DNA from: a virus
IMG/VR virus record: IMGVR_UViG_3300042507_005026
Coordinates: 1 to 31,656 of that record
Direction: 5' to 3' (one strand)
Length of the DNA stretch: 31,656 nucleotides
The translations under genes were made by a program, and so were the position numbers. Positions 15,273 through 22,317 of this stretch are shown here, one piece after another (position 1 is the stretch's first letter; each line of letters opens with the position of its first letter). The notes below the pieces were generated by a model. That model did no database searches, was not told the DNA's origin, and saw only the letters and a program-made list of their open reading frames with translations.

Positions 15273-16084
15273 ACTGGAGCCGCGTGGGCGAGATGGCCAC
15301 GCAAGAAGTCAAGGTGAAGGCCCTGCTGTACGGTGACAGCGGTGCAGGCAAGACCCACACGGCGAGCACCGCGCCGCGCCCGTGCTACCTGCTCACCGAG
15401 GCCAACGGGCTGCCGACCATCCGTGCGGCGAACCCCGACGCGGTGGTGGTGCAGGCCAACGACATGGAAACCGTGCGGGCGTTCTTCAAGGCGGCCATGG
15501 ACGGTACGCTGGCCAAGGAAACCGGGTGCGAGACCATCGTGCTGGACAGCTTGACCGAACTCCAGCGGATGCTCCGCGACGAGATTGTGGCGAGCCGGAA
15601 GGGACAGGTCGGCGGCGAGGCGTTCAGCCTGCAGGACTGGGGCACGCTCACCGACCGGATGCGCAAGCTGGTTCGTACCGTGCGCGACCTACCCTTCCAC
15701 GTGGTGTGCATCGCGCTGGCCGCCAGCGAGAACGACGAGGCAACGGGCCAGCGGTACACGCAGCCGTCGTTCGACGGTCGCAAGCTGCCCAACGAGATTG
15801 CGGGCTACTTCAGCCTCGTGGGCTACGTGTACCGCGAGCGCAGCAAGGCCGAGGACGGCACCGTCAGCGTGGCGCACCGCGTGCTGCTGCAGGGACCACC
15901 GAGCCTGCTCACGAAGGCGCTGCCGGGCCTTGACCCGGTGGAGCAGCCCAACGTGACCGCGTGGCTTGCCAAGCTGAACGGCGAGCAGGCACCGCAGGCG
16001 GCACAGTCCAGCCAGCCTGTCCCGGTTCGCACCGAGGCACCCGACCCCACCCAGCCCGCGCGGCGTCGTCGCGCGGCACAGTAA
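15260..16084 (+). CDS. Sak4-like RecA-fold ATPase (phage single-strand annealing/recombination)
   Basis: The 274-aa protein starts at GTG 15260, 6 bp after AGGAGG, inside the nuclease gene. Walker A is GDSGAGKT (25-32) and Walker B is TIVLDS (92-97). The single RecA-like core with short length fits the phage nucleotide-binding/Sak4 family, which anneals or exchanges strands together with a dedicated SSB. The C-terminus is a Pro/Ala/Gln tail ending in a basic run. The SSB-like gene follows 24 bp later, the typical partner arrangement. A DnaC- or RadA-like role is less likely. Confidence 0.82.
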   Translation: MSVLNWSRVGEMATQEVKVKALLYGDSGAGKTHTASTAPRPCYLLTEANGLPTIRAANPDAVVVQANDMETVRAFFKAAMDGTLAKETGCETIVLDSLTELQRMLRDEIVASRKGQVGGEAFSLQDWGTLTDRMRKLVRTVRDLPFHVVCIALAASENDEATGQRYTQPSFDGRKLPNEIAGYFSLVGYVYRERSKAEDGTVSVAHRVLLQGPPSLLTKALPGLDPVEQPNVTAWLAKLNGEQAPQAAQSSQPVPVRTEAPDPTQPARRRRAAQ

Positions 16085-16108
16085 CCAAGCCAACAGGAGG
16101 ACAAGCAG

Positions 16109-16687
16109 ATGGGATTCATGGTTGACCCGAACGCGCCCAGCAAGGGCGGCGGCGGTGGCGGCAAGCGTCGGCCCGACGTGCGCGCCGGGAAGAAGCTCGT
16201 GTGGTGCGCCGACATCGAGTACGGACGAAGCAACGCCGGGAACGACAAGATTGACGCGCGCTGGTGCGTCGTGGACGACCCCGACGGTGGCGCGGACGTG
16301 CGCGGCCTGTTCTACGACACGCTCACGCTCTCCGAGCGCGCGGCGTGGCGCGTGCAGCAGCTTGCGAAGGCGCTCGGTCAGACTGCTCCGTGGGACGCCA
16401 TGGACCACGAGGCCACGTGGGCGGTGCTCACGCGCCGCCCGGTCTGGGTGACGCTGGTGAATGACACGTACAACGGCAAGACCCGCGTGAAGGTGCAGGA
16501 GTTCTCCCTGTTCGGCGGCGAGGTCACCGAGGCGATGGAGGACACCATCAACGAGGCCGAGCAGTGGTGCCGCGAGGGCAAGGCGAAGCGCGCGGCCAGC
16601 GGTGGAGGTGGTGGTGCGCCGTCGTCGGGCACGCCCTACACTGGCGGTGGCGGCCACGTGGAGCAGGACGAGGACATCCCGTTCTAA
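16109..16687 (+). CDS. Single-stranded DNA-binding protein (phage type)
   Basis: The 192-aa protein has a glycine-rich start, a central beta-rich domain (about 28-140), a Gly/Ser linker and an acidic end DEDIPF, the C-terminal tip by which SSB proteins recruit partners. Central segments such as WVTLVNDTYNGKTRVKVQEF fit the DUF2815/DUF669-type phage OB-fold proteins found beside Sak4; the exact family is not certain. AGGAGG at 16095-16100 serves the ATG. Its place after Sak4 and before replication genes supports the role. Confidence 0.8.
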   Translation: MGFMVDPNAPSKGGGGGGKRRPDVRAGKKLVWCADIEYGRSNAGNDKIDARWCVVDDPDGGADVRGLFYDTLTLSERAAWRVQQLAKALGQTAPWDAMDHEATWAVLTRRPVWVTLVNDTYNGKTRVKVQEFSLFGGEVTEAMEDTINEAEQWCREGKAKRAASGGGGGAPSSGTPYTGGGGHVEQDEDIPF

Positions 16688-16700
16688 CGGTGCCCGCAGT

Positions 16701-16729
16701 GCCCGCCCGGTAGTCAGCGCCGGGCGGGC
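16701..16729 (+). other. Perfect hairpin between SSB and initiator-like genes
   Basis: A 10-bp perfect inverted repeat GCCCGCCCGG/CCGGGCGGGC encloses a 9-nt loop. No T run follows, so it is not a standard terminator. It may protect mRNA ends or partly attenuate transcription between the highly expressed SSB and the genes after it. Confidence 0.5.
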
Positions 16730-16758
16730 GCTTGCTCACACAGCAGGAGGACAGGCCG

Positions 16759-17844
16759 ATGGTGCGAGATACCGTGCTGCGCGCAGCGTGGTGGGCAGAT
16801 GCCCGCGTGGCTGGGCTTCACCCCGAGCAGAGGGTGCTGCTGCTGTACCTGCAGGCGCTCGCCGACAGGGACGGCATCGTGCAGGTGGACACCACGCAGC
16901 TGGTGCCTCTGATGAACCACGGCGCTGGCCGACTGCAGGCGGTAGCCTGCGTGCGCGAGCTGGAGAGGTACGGGCTGCTGGGCCTGTGGGGAGTGGACGG
17001 TCGCACGTGGGCGTGGCTGGTGCGCCAGCACGACGACCAGCCCAACGGTGGCGCGCTGGCGTTGCCGCGCTGCACCGACCGCCCGGCACCTCCGCGTGAG
17101 CTGGTGCTCGGATTGCTCGGGCGGCAGCTCGGGCGCGAGGCGACCGCCGCAGAGGGCAAGCGCGCCAGCCCGCGCAGCTGGGGGCTGGTGCGGCAGGCTG
17201 CGCCCGACCCAGCGCAGGACGTGGAGCGCGTGTGGACCGCGTGGCGAGACAGGCAGGCGCGTCCCGGTGCGTGCGTGCTCGCCGAGCCAGTGCAGCGGCA
17301 GGTGCGCGCGGCGCTGCAGCAGGCCACCGCTGACCAGCTGGTGCAGCTGGTGGCGTTCGCCTACGAGGCCGACGAGCCAGCCGCCCGGTTCTGGCGCGGG
17401 CAGAACGACCACCGCCGCACGTACCTCGGGCTGGACAATCTGCTGCGCCTCGGCAAGCTGGCCGACCGCCTGCAGCTGGTGGAACAGTGGGTGAGCACGC
17501 AGCGCCCGGTGGACGGGGACGGAACCGACCTCGGGCCGCTGGCTGCCTACAGGCGGCGCGGCCCGGCTGGGACGCAGACCAGCCTTGACCCGCGCCCGGC
17601 ACGGCTGGCGGCGCAGTGCGAGGCCATGCTGCGCCTGTTCGTGGAGCGAGGCGAGGGCGGTGTGCGGACGCATGAACTGGCCGAACTTGCTCTCAAGTAT
17701 TCCAGCCGCATCAGCGAGCTGCGCGGCCACGGTGCTGACATCGTGGTCGCCGAGCGGCACGAGGACGGCGACAACGTGTACCAGCTGCTCAACCCCGAAC
17801 ACGTGGGGCATCTGCTGGCAGGAGGCGACAGTGGGATGGATTGA
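16759..17844 (+). CDS. Replication-initiator-like protein with winged-helix ends
   Basis: The 361-aa protein starts at ATG 16759, 8 bp after AGGAGG. The N-terminal 100 residues look like the winged-helix domain of phage replisome organisers (DnaD/RepA-type: a helix, LLLYLQAL, then DTTQLVPLMNHGAGRLQAVACVRELERYGLL). The C-terminus (about 290-345) is a second winged helix (LRLFVERGEGGVRTHELAELALKYSSRISELRGHG). The middle is helical. It overlaps the primase-helicase gene by 14 bp, a usual place for an initiator or helicase loader. Function is inferred from fold pattern and position. Confidence 0.65.
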   Translation: MVRDTVLRAAWWADARVAGLHPEQRVLLLYLQALADRDGIVQVDTTQLVPLMNHGAGRLQAVACVRELERYGLLGLWGVDGRTWAWLVRQHDDQPNGGALALPRCTDRPAPPRELVLGLLGRQLGREATAAEGKRASPRSWGLVRQAAPDPAQDVERVWTAWRDRQARPGACVLAEPVQRQVRAALQQATADQLVQLVAFAYEADEPAARFWRGQNDHRRTYLGLDNLLRLGKLADRLQLVEQWVSTQRPVDGDGTDLGPLAAYRRRGPAGTQTSLDPRPARLAAQCEAMLRLFVERGEGGVRTHELAELALKYSSRISELRGHGADIVVAERHEDGDNVYQLLNPEHVGHLLAGGDSGMD

Positions 17845-19858
17845 CGACGTGAAGGCGCGGTGCACCGTCGGCAACGCTGCCGACGCCATCGGGCTGCGGG
17901 CGACCCGTGGAGCTGGCCTCGCGCCATGCCCTGCGTGCAAGGTGGAGCATCGGGGCAGCGACGACAGGCGCGGCCCGGTTGGTAGCCGCACCGATGGGCA
18001 GGGCTGGCGGTGCTTCCGGTGTGACGCCAGCGGCGACCAGATTGACTTGCTGGCGCTGGGCTGGGGCGGCGCACGGATGCGCGAGCTGTCGCCCGAGCAG
18101 CGCACCCAGCTGCGCGAGCGGTGCGCCGCGCAGGGGTGGTGCACTGCGGACGACGAGGGGCGCGCAGGGGCGGCCCGTAGCGCGCCTGCGGTGCGTAGGC
18201 TGCCCACACCCGCGCCAGCCGCCCCATCGCGGCCACGCACGCCCGTAGGACCGCCAGCGGCCACGCCGCAGCAGGGCGGCCCGTTCGGCTGGAGGCCCGA
18301 GCTGCCCGCCGAGTGCGAGGCGGCGCTGTGGACTGACGAGGGGGCACAGGTGCTCGCGTACCTACAGGGGCGCGGGTTCAGCGAGGAGACACTGCGCCAC
18401 TGGCGCGTTGGGGCGCACCTCGTGCGCGCCAGCGACGGGCGCGTGCTGGAGCAGTACGTGGCGCTGCCTGTGCTGGACGCCAAGGGCGACCCGATGAACG
18501 TGCGCTTCCGGAGCGTGCCGGGCACCTGCCTGCGGTGCGGTGGCACAGGCTGCGAGCGGTGCAAGGCGGGGCAGGTCAAAAAGGTCTACCTGCGGTGCCC
18601 CGGCGCGGCGAGCACGCTGTTCGGCGTGCACCAGCTGGACGGCGACCCCGACACCGAGGTCGTGGTCACCGAGGGCGAGCTGGACGTTCTCGCCCTGTGG
18701 CAGTACGGGCTGCGCGCCAACGTGGTCACGGGCACGGCTGGCGCGGGCACGTGGCTGGACGAGTGGCTGGACGTACTGGAGCCATATCGGTCGTTCCTGC
18801 TCGCCTACGACGGTGACGAGAAGGGCGAGGAGGGCGCACAGGCGTTGGCGGTCAAGCTCGGGCGCGAGCGGTGCAGCCGGGTGACCCTGCCGCACAAGGA
18901 TGCTGCCGACTGCCTCGCGGCGTGCGTGGGCCAGCGCACGGTCCACGCGGCGCTCGACGCGGCTGCGCCGATGATGGACGTCAAGCTCGTGCGCGTGGAT
19001 ACCTACGCCGACGCCATCGAGCAGCTGGTACAGCGGCCCGCCGAACTGCGCGGGCTGCCGACTGGCAGCGCCAAGCTGGACGAGGCGCTGGGCGGCTGGC
19101 GTCCCGGCCTCGTGGTCGTGACGGGCGACACGGCAGCTGGGAAGACCTCGTGGACGACGTGGGTGGCCCGCGAGCAGGCGCTGCGCGGCGTGCCCGTGAT
19201 GCTCACCAGCTTCGAGCAGCGCCCCATCGGTACGGTGCAGAAGCTGCTGCGCGCCCAGCTCGGTGGCGACTTCAGCCACGCCAGCGAGCACGAGCGGCGC
19301 ACGGCCATGGCACAGCTGGGGCAGCTGCCCATCTACGTGCTGGACCACTACGGCGAACTGGGAACGCAGCAGGTGCTGGAGGCGGTAGGCTACGCAGTGC
19401 GGCGGCGCGGCGTGAAGCTCGCAGTGATTGACCACCTCGGGTTCCTCACCACAGGCGCGGAGGACGAGCGCCGTGCCATTGAAGACGCGGTTCGGAAGAT
19501 GGCGGTCTTCGCCGTCCAGCGAGAGGTCACGCTCGTGCTGATCTGCCACCCCAACAACCTGTCCGTGACGCAGCAGCGGCGGGTCATGCTGGGCGACTTG
19601 AAAGGCGCGAGCGCCATCCGGCAGGACGCGCACGTGGGCGTCGTCGTGGAGCGCATCCTGCCCGGTCGCGCCGTGCAGCACCCAGCGACAGCGGTGCACG
19701 TTGACAAGTGCCGCAGCGAGTTCGGCCTGCAGGGCGCGCGCGTGACGCAGTTCTACGACCCCGAGAGCTGCGTCTACGGGGACAGCTGGGAGGCCACGCC
19801 AGCTGGGCGTGCTGGCCGAGGCTCGGCGCTGGCCGCGCAGGCCAGTGGCGGCTCGTAG
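17831..19858 (+). CDS. Primase-helicase (T7 gp4-like: zinc ribbon, Toprim, DnaB helicase)
   Basis: The 675-aa protein begins at GTG 17831 after GGAGG. Domains in order: a zinc ribbon (C33-x2-C36, C61-x2-C64); a Pro/Ala linker (115-150); a Toprim primase domain with EGELD (281-285) and YDGDE (326-330), into which a CXXCGGTGCXXC knuckle (C233-C244) is inserted; then a RecA-like replicative helicase with Walker A GDTAAGKTS (432-440), Walker B LAVIDH (530-535) and a DNA-binding H4-type segment (GDLKGASAIRQDAHVGVVV). This is the phage replicative primase-helicase that unwinds the fork and makes primers. It closes the recombination/replication operon. Confidence 0.92.
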   Translation: MGWIDDVKARCTVGNAADAIGLRATRGAGLAPCPACKVEHRGSDDRRGPVGSRTDGQGWRCFRCDASGDQIDLLALGWGGARMRELSPEQRTQLRERCAAQGWCTADDEGRAGAARSAPAVRRLPTPAPAAPSRPRTPVGPPAATPQQGGPFGWRPELPAECEAALWTDEGAQVLAYLQGRGFSEETLRHWRVGAHLVRASDGRVLEQYVALPVLDAKGDPMNVRFRSVPGTCLRCGGTGCERCKAGQVKKVYLRCPGAASTLFGVHQLDGDPDTEVVVTEGELDVLALWQYGLRANVVTGTAGAGTWLDEWLDVLEPYRSFLLAYDGDEKGEEGAQALAVKLGRERCSRVTLPHKDAADCLAACVGQRTVHAALDAAAPMMDVKLVRVDTYADAIEQLVQRPAELRGLPTGSAKLDEALGGWRPGLVVVTGDTAAGKTSWTTWVAREQALRGVPVMLTSFEQRPIGTVQKLLRAQLGGDFSHASEHERRTAMAQLGQLPIYVLDHYGELGTQQVLEAVGYAVRRRGVKLAVIDHLGFLTTGAEDERRAIEDAVRKMAVFAVQREVTLVLICHPNNLSVTQQRRVMLGDLKGASAIRQDAHVGVVVERILPGRAVQHPATAVHVDKCRSEFGLQGARVTQFYDPESCVYGDSWEATPAGRAGRGSALAAQASGGS

Positions 19859-19925
19859 ACTTTCTGCGGCTGGCACCTTGCCGCTAACCGCGCTCCGGTT
19901 ACTACAGCCCGGTCAGCAGCAAGGC
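19856..19925 (+). promoter_or_regulatory. Cassette promoter P6
   Basis: GTAGACTTTCT (19855-19865) lies upstream of TTGCCG (19878-19883). A perfect dyad TAACCG (19885-19890), 5 bp, CGGTTA (19896-19901) follows. GTCAGCAG starts at 19912, 10 bp after the dyad. The gap from TTG to the dyad is 2 bp shorter than in the other copies. It drives the small membrane gene at 19946. Confidence 0.7.
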
Positions 19926-19945
19926 CGAGAGGCCGAGGAGGTCAG

Positions 19946-20260
19946 ATGAACGAAGGCAAGGTCGAGACAACGCGGTTCGCAGTCGTGATGAACATGGTCG
20001 TGGACGCGCTGTGGAGCGCACTGGCGCTGTCGGTCGGCGGCTTCCTCGTCGCCGTGGTGGTGTATGCGTTCGTCATGCCCGACCCGGCGATGGAGGAGAG
20101 CGGTGCGCGCGGGTACGCAGCGATGATGGAGCGGCTGGAGGACGAGCAGATGCAGTGCGAGGCGCAGATGCTGCACGATGTGCGCCTGTACCGCGCGCCG
20201 ACGCAGGCCGACGTGGACGAGGTGCACGCTGCGTGCGACCGCACGAGCGCGTGGCGCTGA
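19946..20260 (+). CDS. Small membrane protein of unknown function
   Basis: The 104-aa protein has one long hydrophobic stretch (about residues 12-44), which could be one long or two short TM helices, then an acidic helical tail with two Cys. GAGGAGG lies 4-5 bp before the ATG. It is the only gene of its transcript, with the cassette promoter before it and a hairpin plus another promoter after it. A membrane protein under early-type control could act in host takeover or superinfection exclusion; nothing in the sequence decides. Confidence 0.7.
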   Translation: MNEGKVETTRFAVVMNMVVDALWSALALSVGGFLVAVVVYAFVMPDPAMEESGARGYAAMMERLEDEQMQCEAQMLHDVRLYRAPTQADVDEVHAACDRTSAWR

Positions 20261-20283
20261 CGTAGCAGGGCAGCAGGTACACC

Positions 20284-20317
20284 AAGGGGCAGCCGAGGAA
20301 AGTTCTGGCTGCCCCTT
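20284..20317 (+). other. Perfect hairpin overlapping the -35 of P7
   Basis: An 11-bp perfect stem AAGGGGCAGCC/GGCTGCCCCTT encloses a 12-nt loop. Its right arm runs into the TTGCGC of promoter P7 (20316). Without a T run it is a weak terminator at best; an operator or insulator between the two transcripts is possible. Confidence 0.5.
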
Positions 20318-20360
20318 GCGCGTCTAACCGCCTCTCGGTTAGCGTAGCGGTGTCAGCAGG
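20301..20360 (+). promoter_or_regulatory. Cassette promoter P7
   Basis: TTGCGC (20316-20321), then a perfect dyad TAACCG (20325-20330), 5 bp, CGGTTA (20336-20341), then GTCAGCAG from 20352, 10 bp after the dyad. Spacing matches P2, P3 and P6. It drives the serine recombinase. Confidence 0.75.
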
Positions 20361-20368
20361 AGTAGCCG

Positions 20369-21109
20369 ATGGCCCGCAGCACTACGAGCACCAGCACCCG
20401 CACCCGCGCCGTCGCGTACCTGCGCGTGAGCACCGACAAGCAAGCCGACCTCGGGGTGAGCCTCGACGCACAGCGCGCGAAGGTGCAGCTCTACGCAGAG
20501 CTGTACGACGTGGAGCTGGTGGAGGTGGTGGTGGACGCAGGGGCCAGCGCCAAGACGCTGGAGCGCGAAGGGCTGCAGCGCGCGCTGGCCATGCTGGACA
20601 GCGGCAAGGCCGACGCCCTGCTGGTGGCCAAGCTGGACCGTCTCACGCGCAGCGTGCGCGACCTCGGCGAGCTGCTGGACGGCTGGTTCGGGCGCAAGGA
20701 CGGCCCGGCGCTGCTGTCGGTGCAGGAGCAGGTGGACACCCGCACCGCAGGCGGTCGGCTCGTGCTGAACGTGCTGATGTCCGTCGCGCAGTGGGAGCGC
20801 GAAACCATCGGCGAGCGCACCAGCGCGGCCATGGCGCACATGAAGGCCGAGGGCGCGTACACGGGCGGGCGTGCACCCTACGGGTGGCAGGCCGACGCCG
20901 AGGGCCAGCTGCACCCGGTGGCTGCGGAGCAGGCCGCCATAGTGCTGGCGCAGCAGCTCCACGCCGAGGGCAACAGCCTGCGCGGTGTAGGTGCGCTGCT
21001 CGCCGAGGCAGGCCACCTGCCGCGCAGCGGCGGCACGTGGCACGCCAGCAGCGTGCGCGTGGTGCTGGCAGCCCGGCTGGCAGGCACAGCGCAGCACGTT
21101 GCGGCGTAG
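20369..21109 (+). CDS. Serine recombinase (resolvase/invertase-type), short
   Basis: The 246-aa protein has the serine-recombinase catalytic domain: YLRVSTDKQ (R19, nucleophile S21), an AKLDRLTRS segment (88-95) with active-site arginines, and the WERETIGERTSAAM E-helix (142-155). After it only about 90 residues remain: a GRAPYGWQ segment and an HTH-like end (NSLRGVGALLAEAGHLPRSGGTWHASSV). It is longer than classic resolvases but far shorter than large serine integrases (450 aa or more), so it is either a resolvase/invertase or a minimal integrase. AGGAG precedes the ATG. It lies under promoter P7 and about 0.7 kb from the repeat-rich region at 21780-22260, a possible target. Confidence 0.85.
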   Translation: MARSTTSTSTRTRAVAYLRVSTDKQADLGVSLDAQRAKVQLYAELYDVELVEVVVDAGASAKTLEREGLQRALAMLDSGKADALLVAKLDRLTRSVRDLGELLDGWFGRKDGPALLSVQEQVDTRTAGGRLVLNVLMSVAQWERETIGERTSAAMAHMKAEGAYTGGRAPYGWQADAEGQLHPVAAEQAAIVLAQQLHAEGNSLRGVGALLAEAGHLPRSGGTWHASSVRVVLAARLAGTAQHVAA

Positions 21110-21240
21110 CCAGCGGGCACACCGCGCGCGCCGCGCCCAGCGGCCCGTGTAGCCGCGACACGGCCTCGGGTCGGGGTGGAGTAGCCCCTCGCGCACATCG
21201 CAGCCTGTACGCGCACACGGCGCGTGCTACGCTGTCCCCG

Positions 21241-21765
21241 ATGGAGCGGCAGGCAACGCATCGGGCATGGCACGGGCCAGCACTGGTCGCGGCCTACCTT
21301 GCGTCGGTGGTCGCAGCGAACGTCGGTGTGGCTGTCTTCGGGCCAGCAGCGGTGCTGGTGTCGTCGTGGGTCGTCATCCCATTCGACCTCACGCTGAAAG
21401 ACGCCCTGCAGGAGCGGTGGACTGGCCAGCAGGTCGCCGCCCGGCTCGGCGCACTGGTGCTGGCTGGCTCGCTGCTGTCGGCTGTGCTCGTGGGCGGCAC
21501 GGGGCACATCGCCGCCGCCAGCTTCGCAGCTTTCGCGGTGGCGGGTGCCGTGGACGGCATGGTGCTCCACGGGCTGCGGGGCAAGCACGTGCTCGTCCGC
21601 GTGAATGGCTCCAACGTCGCGGGTGCCGTCGTGGACTCGTTCGTGTTCCAGCTCGTCGCCTTCCAGCAGGCGGTGCCCGAACTGGTCGTAGGGCAGGCCG
21701 CGTCCAAGTCGCTTGGCGGGCTGGTCTGGTCGGTCGTGCTGGCGCGGCTGCTCTCACGGAGGTGA
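21241..21765 (+). CDS. VUT/YhhQ-family queuosine-precursor transporter
   Basis: The 174-aa protein has five to six hydrophobic segments and the conserved pattern of the VUT (DUF165) family: a PFDLTLKDALQERW loop (residues 44-57) and SNVAGAVVDSFVFQ near the end. YhhQ members import preQ0/preQ1, and phages with 7-deazaguanine DNA often carry them. Here it stands about 3.3 kb before a full preQ0 pathway, so the phage can both make and import the base. No Shine-Dalgarno site precedes the ATG. TACGCT (21228-21233) lies 7 bp before it, so the mRNA may be leaderless. An 8-bp hairpin (21207-21227) sits just upstream. Confidence 0.82.
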   Translation: MERQATHRAWHGPALVAAYLASVVAANVGVAVFGPAAVLVSSWVVIPFDLTLKDALQERWTGQQVAARLGALVLAGSLLSAVLVGGTGHIAAASFAAFAVAGAVDGMVLHGLRGKHVLVRVNGSNVAGAVVDSFVFQLVAFQQAVPELVVGQAASKSLGGLVWSVVLARLLSRR

Positions 21766-21779
21766 GCGCCTACTGGCGC

Positions 21780-22260
21780 TCGTGGCAGCACCGTGAGCGC
21801 CACCACGCCACCGCTTTGAGCGGCTGGTACATGCTCAATGAGCGACGGATTGCCGCTCAATGAGCGACGGATTGCCGCTCAATGAGCAGGCTATGATTCG
21901 CTCACCGATGGAGCCGAGAGCACTCAACGGACGCGCCTTGATCATGCCTGTGAGCGAACGCCGACCCTGCGTGATGCTCACGGGCGTAGCCTGCGAGCGC
22001 CCGAAACCACGGCGTTTCGCAGAAACCTTGCGAGAAAGCACTGAAACCGAACGAGGCTGGGTGCCAGCGACCACCATGACGCTCGCGGCGAGCGTCACAC
22101 CCGCGCTCACTGACGGTCGCGTGAGCGACCGTGATGCGTCGTGCCGAGCGTCACGGTCGCTCACGTGAGCGGCAATGATGCACCACGGTGAGCACCAGTG
22201 ATGCTCGGTGATGTCGCCACGAGGCCATCACGAGGGTGCTGACGTGCTCACGTGAGCGGT
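21780..22260. repeat. Gene-free iteron-like region of TGAGC/GCTCA repeats
   Basis: The stretch 21766-22317 has no convincing gene. It holds about twenty copies of GAGCG/CGCTC, mostly as GTGAGCG or CGCTCAC. A 22-bp unit starting GCTCAATGAGC is repeated in tandem at 21833-21854 and 21855-21876, with a third partial copy at 21877-21887. Perfect palindromes are CGCTCACGTGAGCG (22158-22171) and GCTCACGTGAGC (22246-22257). A relatively A-rich patch lies at about 22008-22055. Dense short repeats, palindromes and an A-rich patch resemble an iteron origin, a ParB-type centromere or a recombinase site. A simple promoter region for 22318 is the plain alternative. Confidence 0.65.
21833..21887. repeat. 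22-bp tandem direct repeat with palindromic core
   Basis: Two exact 22-bp units and an 11-bp third copy are joined head to tail without spacers. Each starts with GCTCA-A-TGAGC. The copies are contiguous, so this is not a CRISPR. Confidence 0.85.
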
Positions 22261-22317
22261 CGCTGGCGCTGTGCGTGATGGAATGGTCGCCCCTATACCC
22301 TCTGCGGAGGAGAACCG

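Noticed and set aside
16714-18579. 621-codon open frame on the minus strand
   Set aside because: Antisense to the initiator-like and primase-helicase genes; no motif and no ribosome site.
21110-21240. preQ1 riboswitch before the transporter gene
   Set aside because: Expected because of the gene's function, but no known preQ1 aptamer pattern (A-rich tail pairing into a small stem-loop) was seen; only a simple GC hairpin.
21833-21887. CRISPR array
   Set aside because: The 22-bp copies are contiguous with no spacers and number only two and a half.
21860-22168. 102-codon frame in the repeat region
   Set aside because: It runs through the TGAGCG repeats, has no ribosome site and its residues reflect the repeat pattern.
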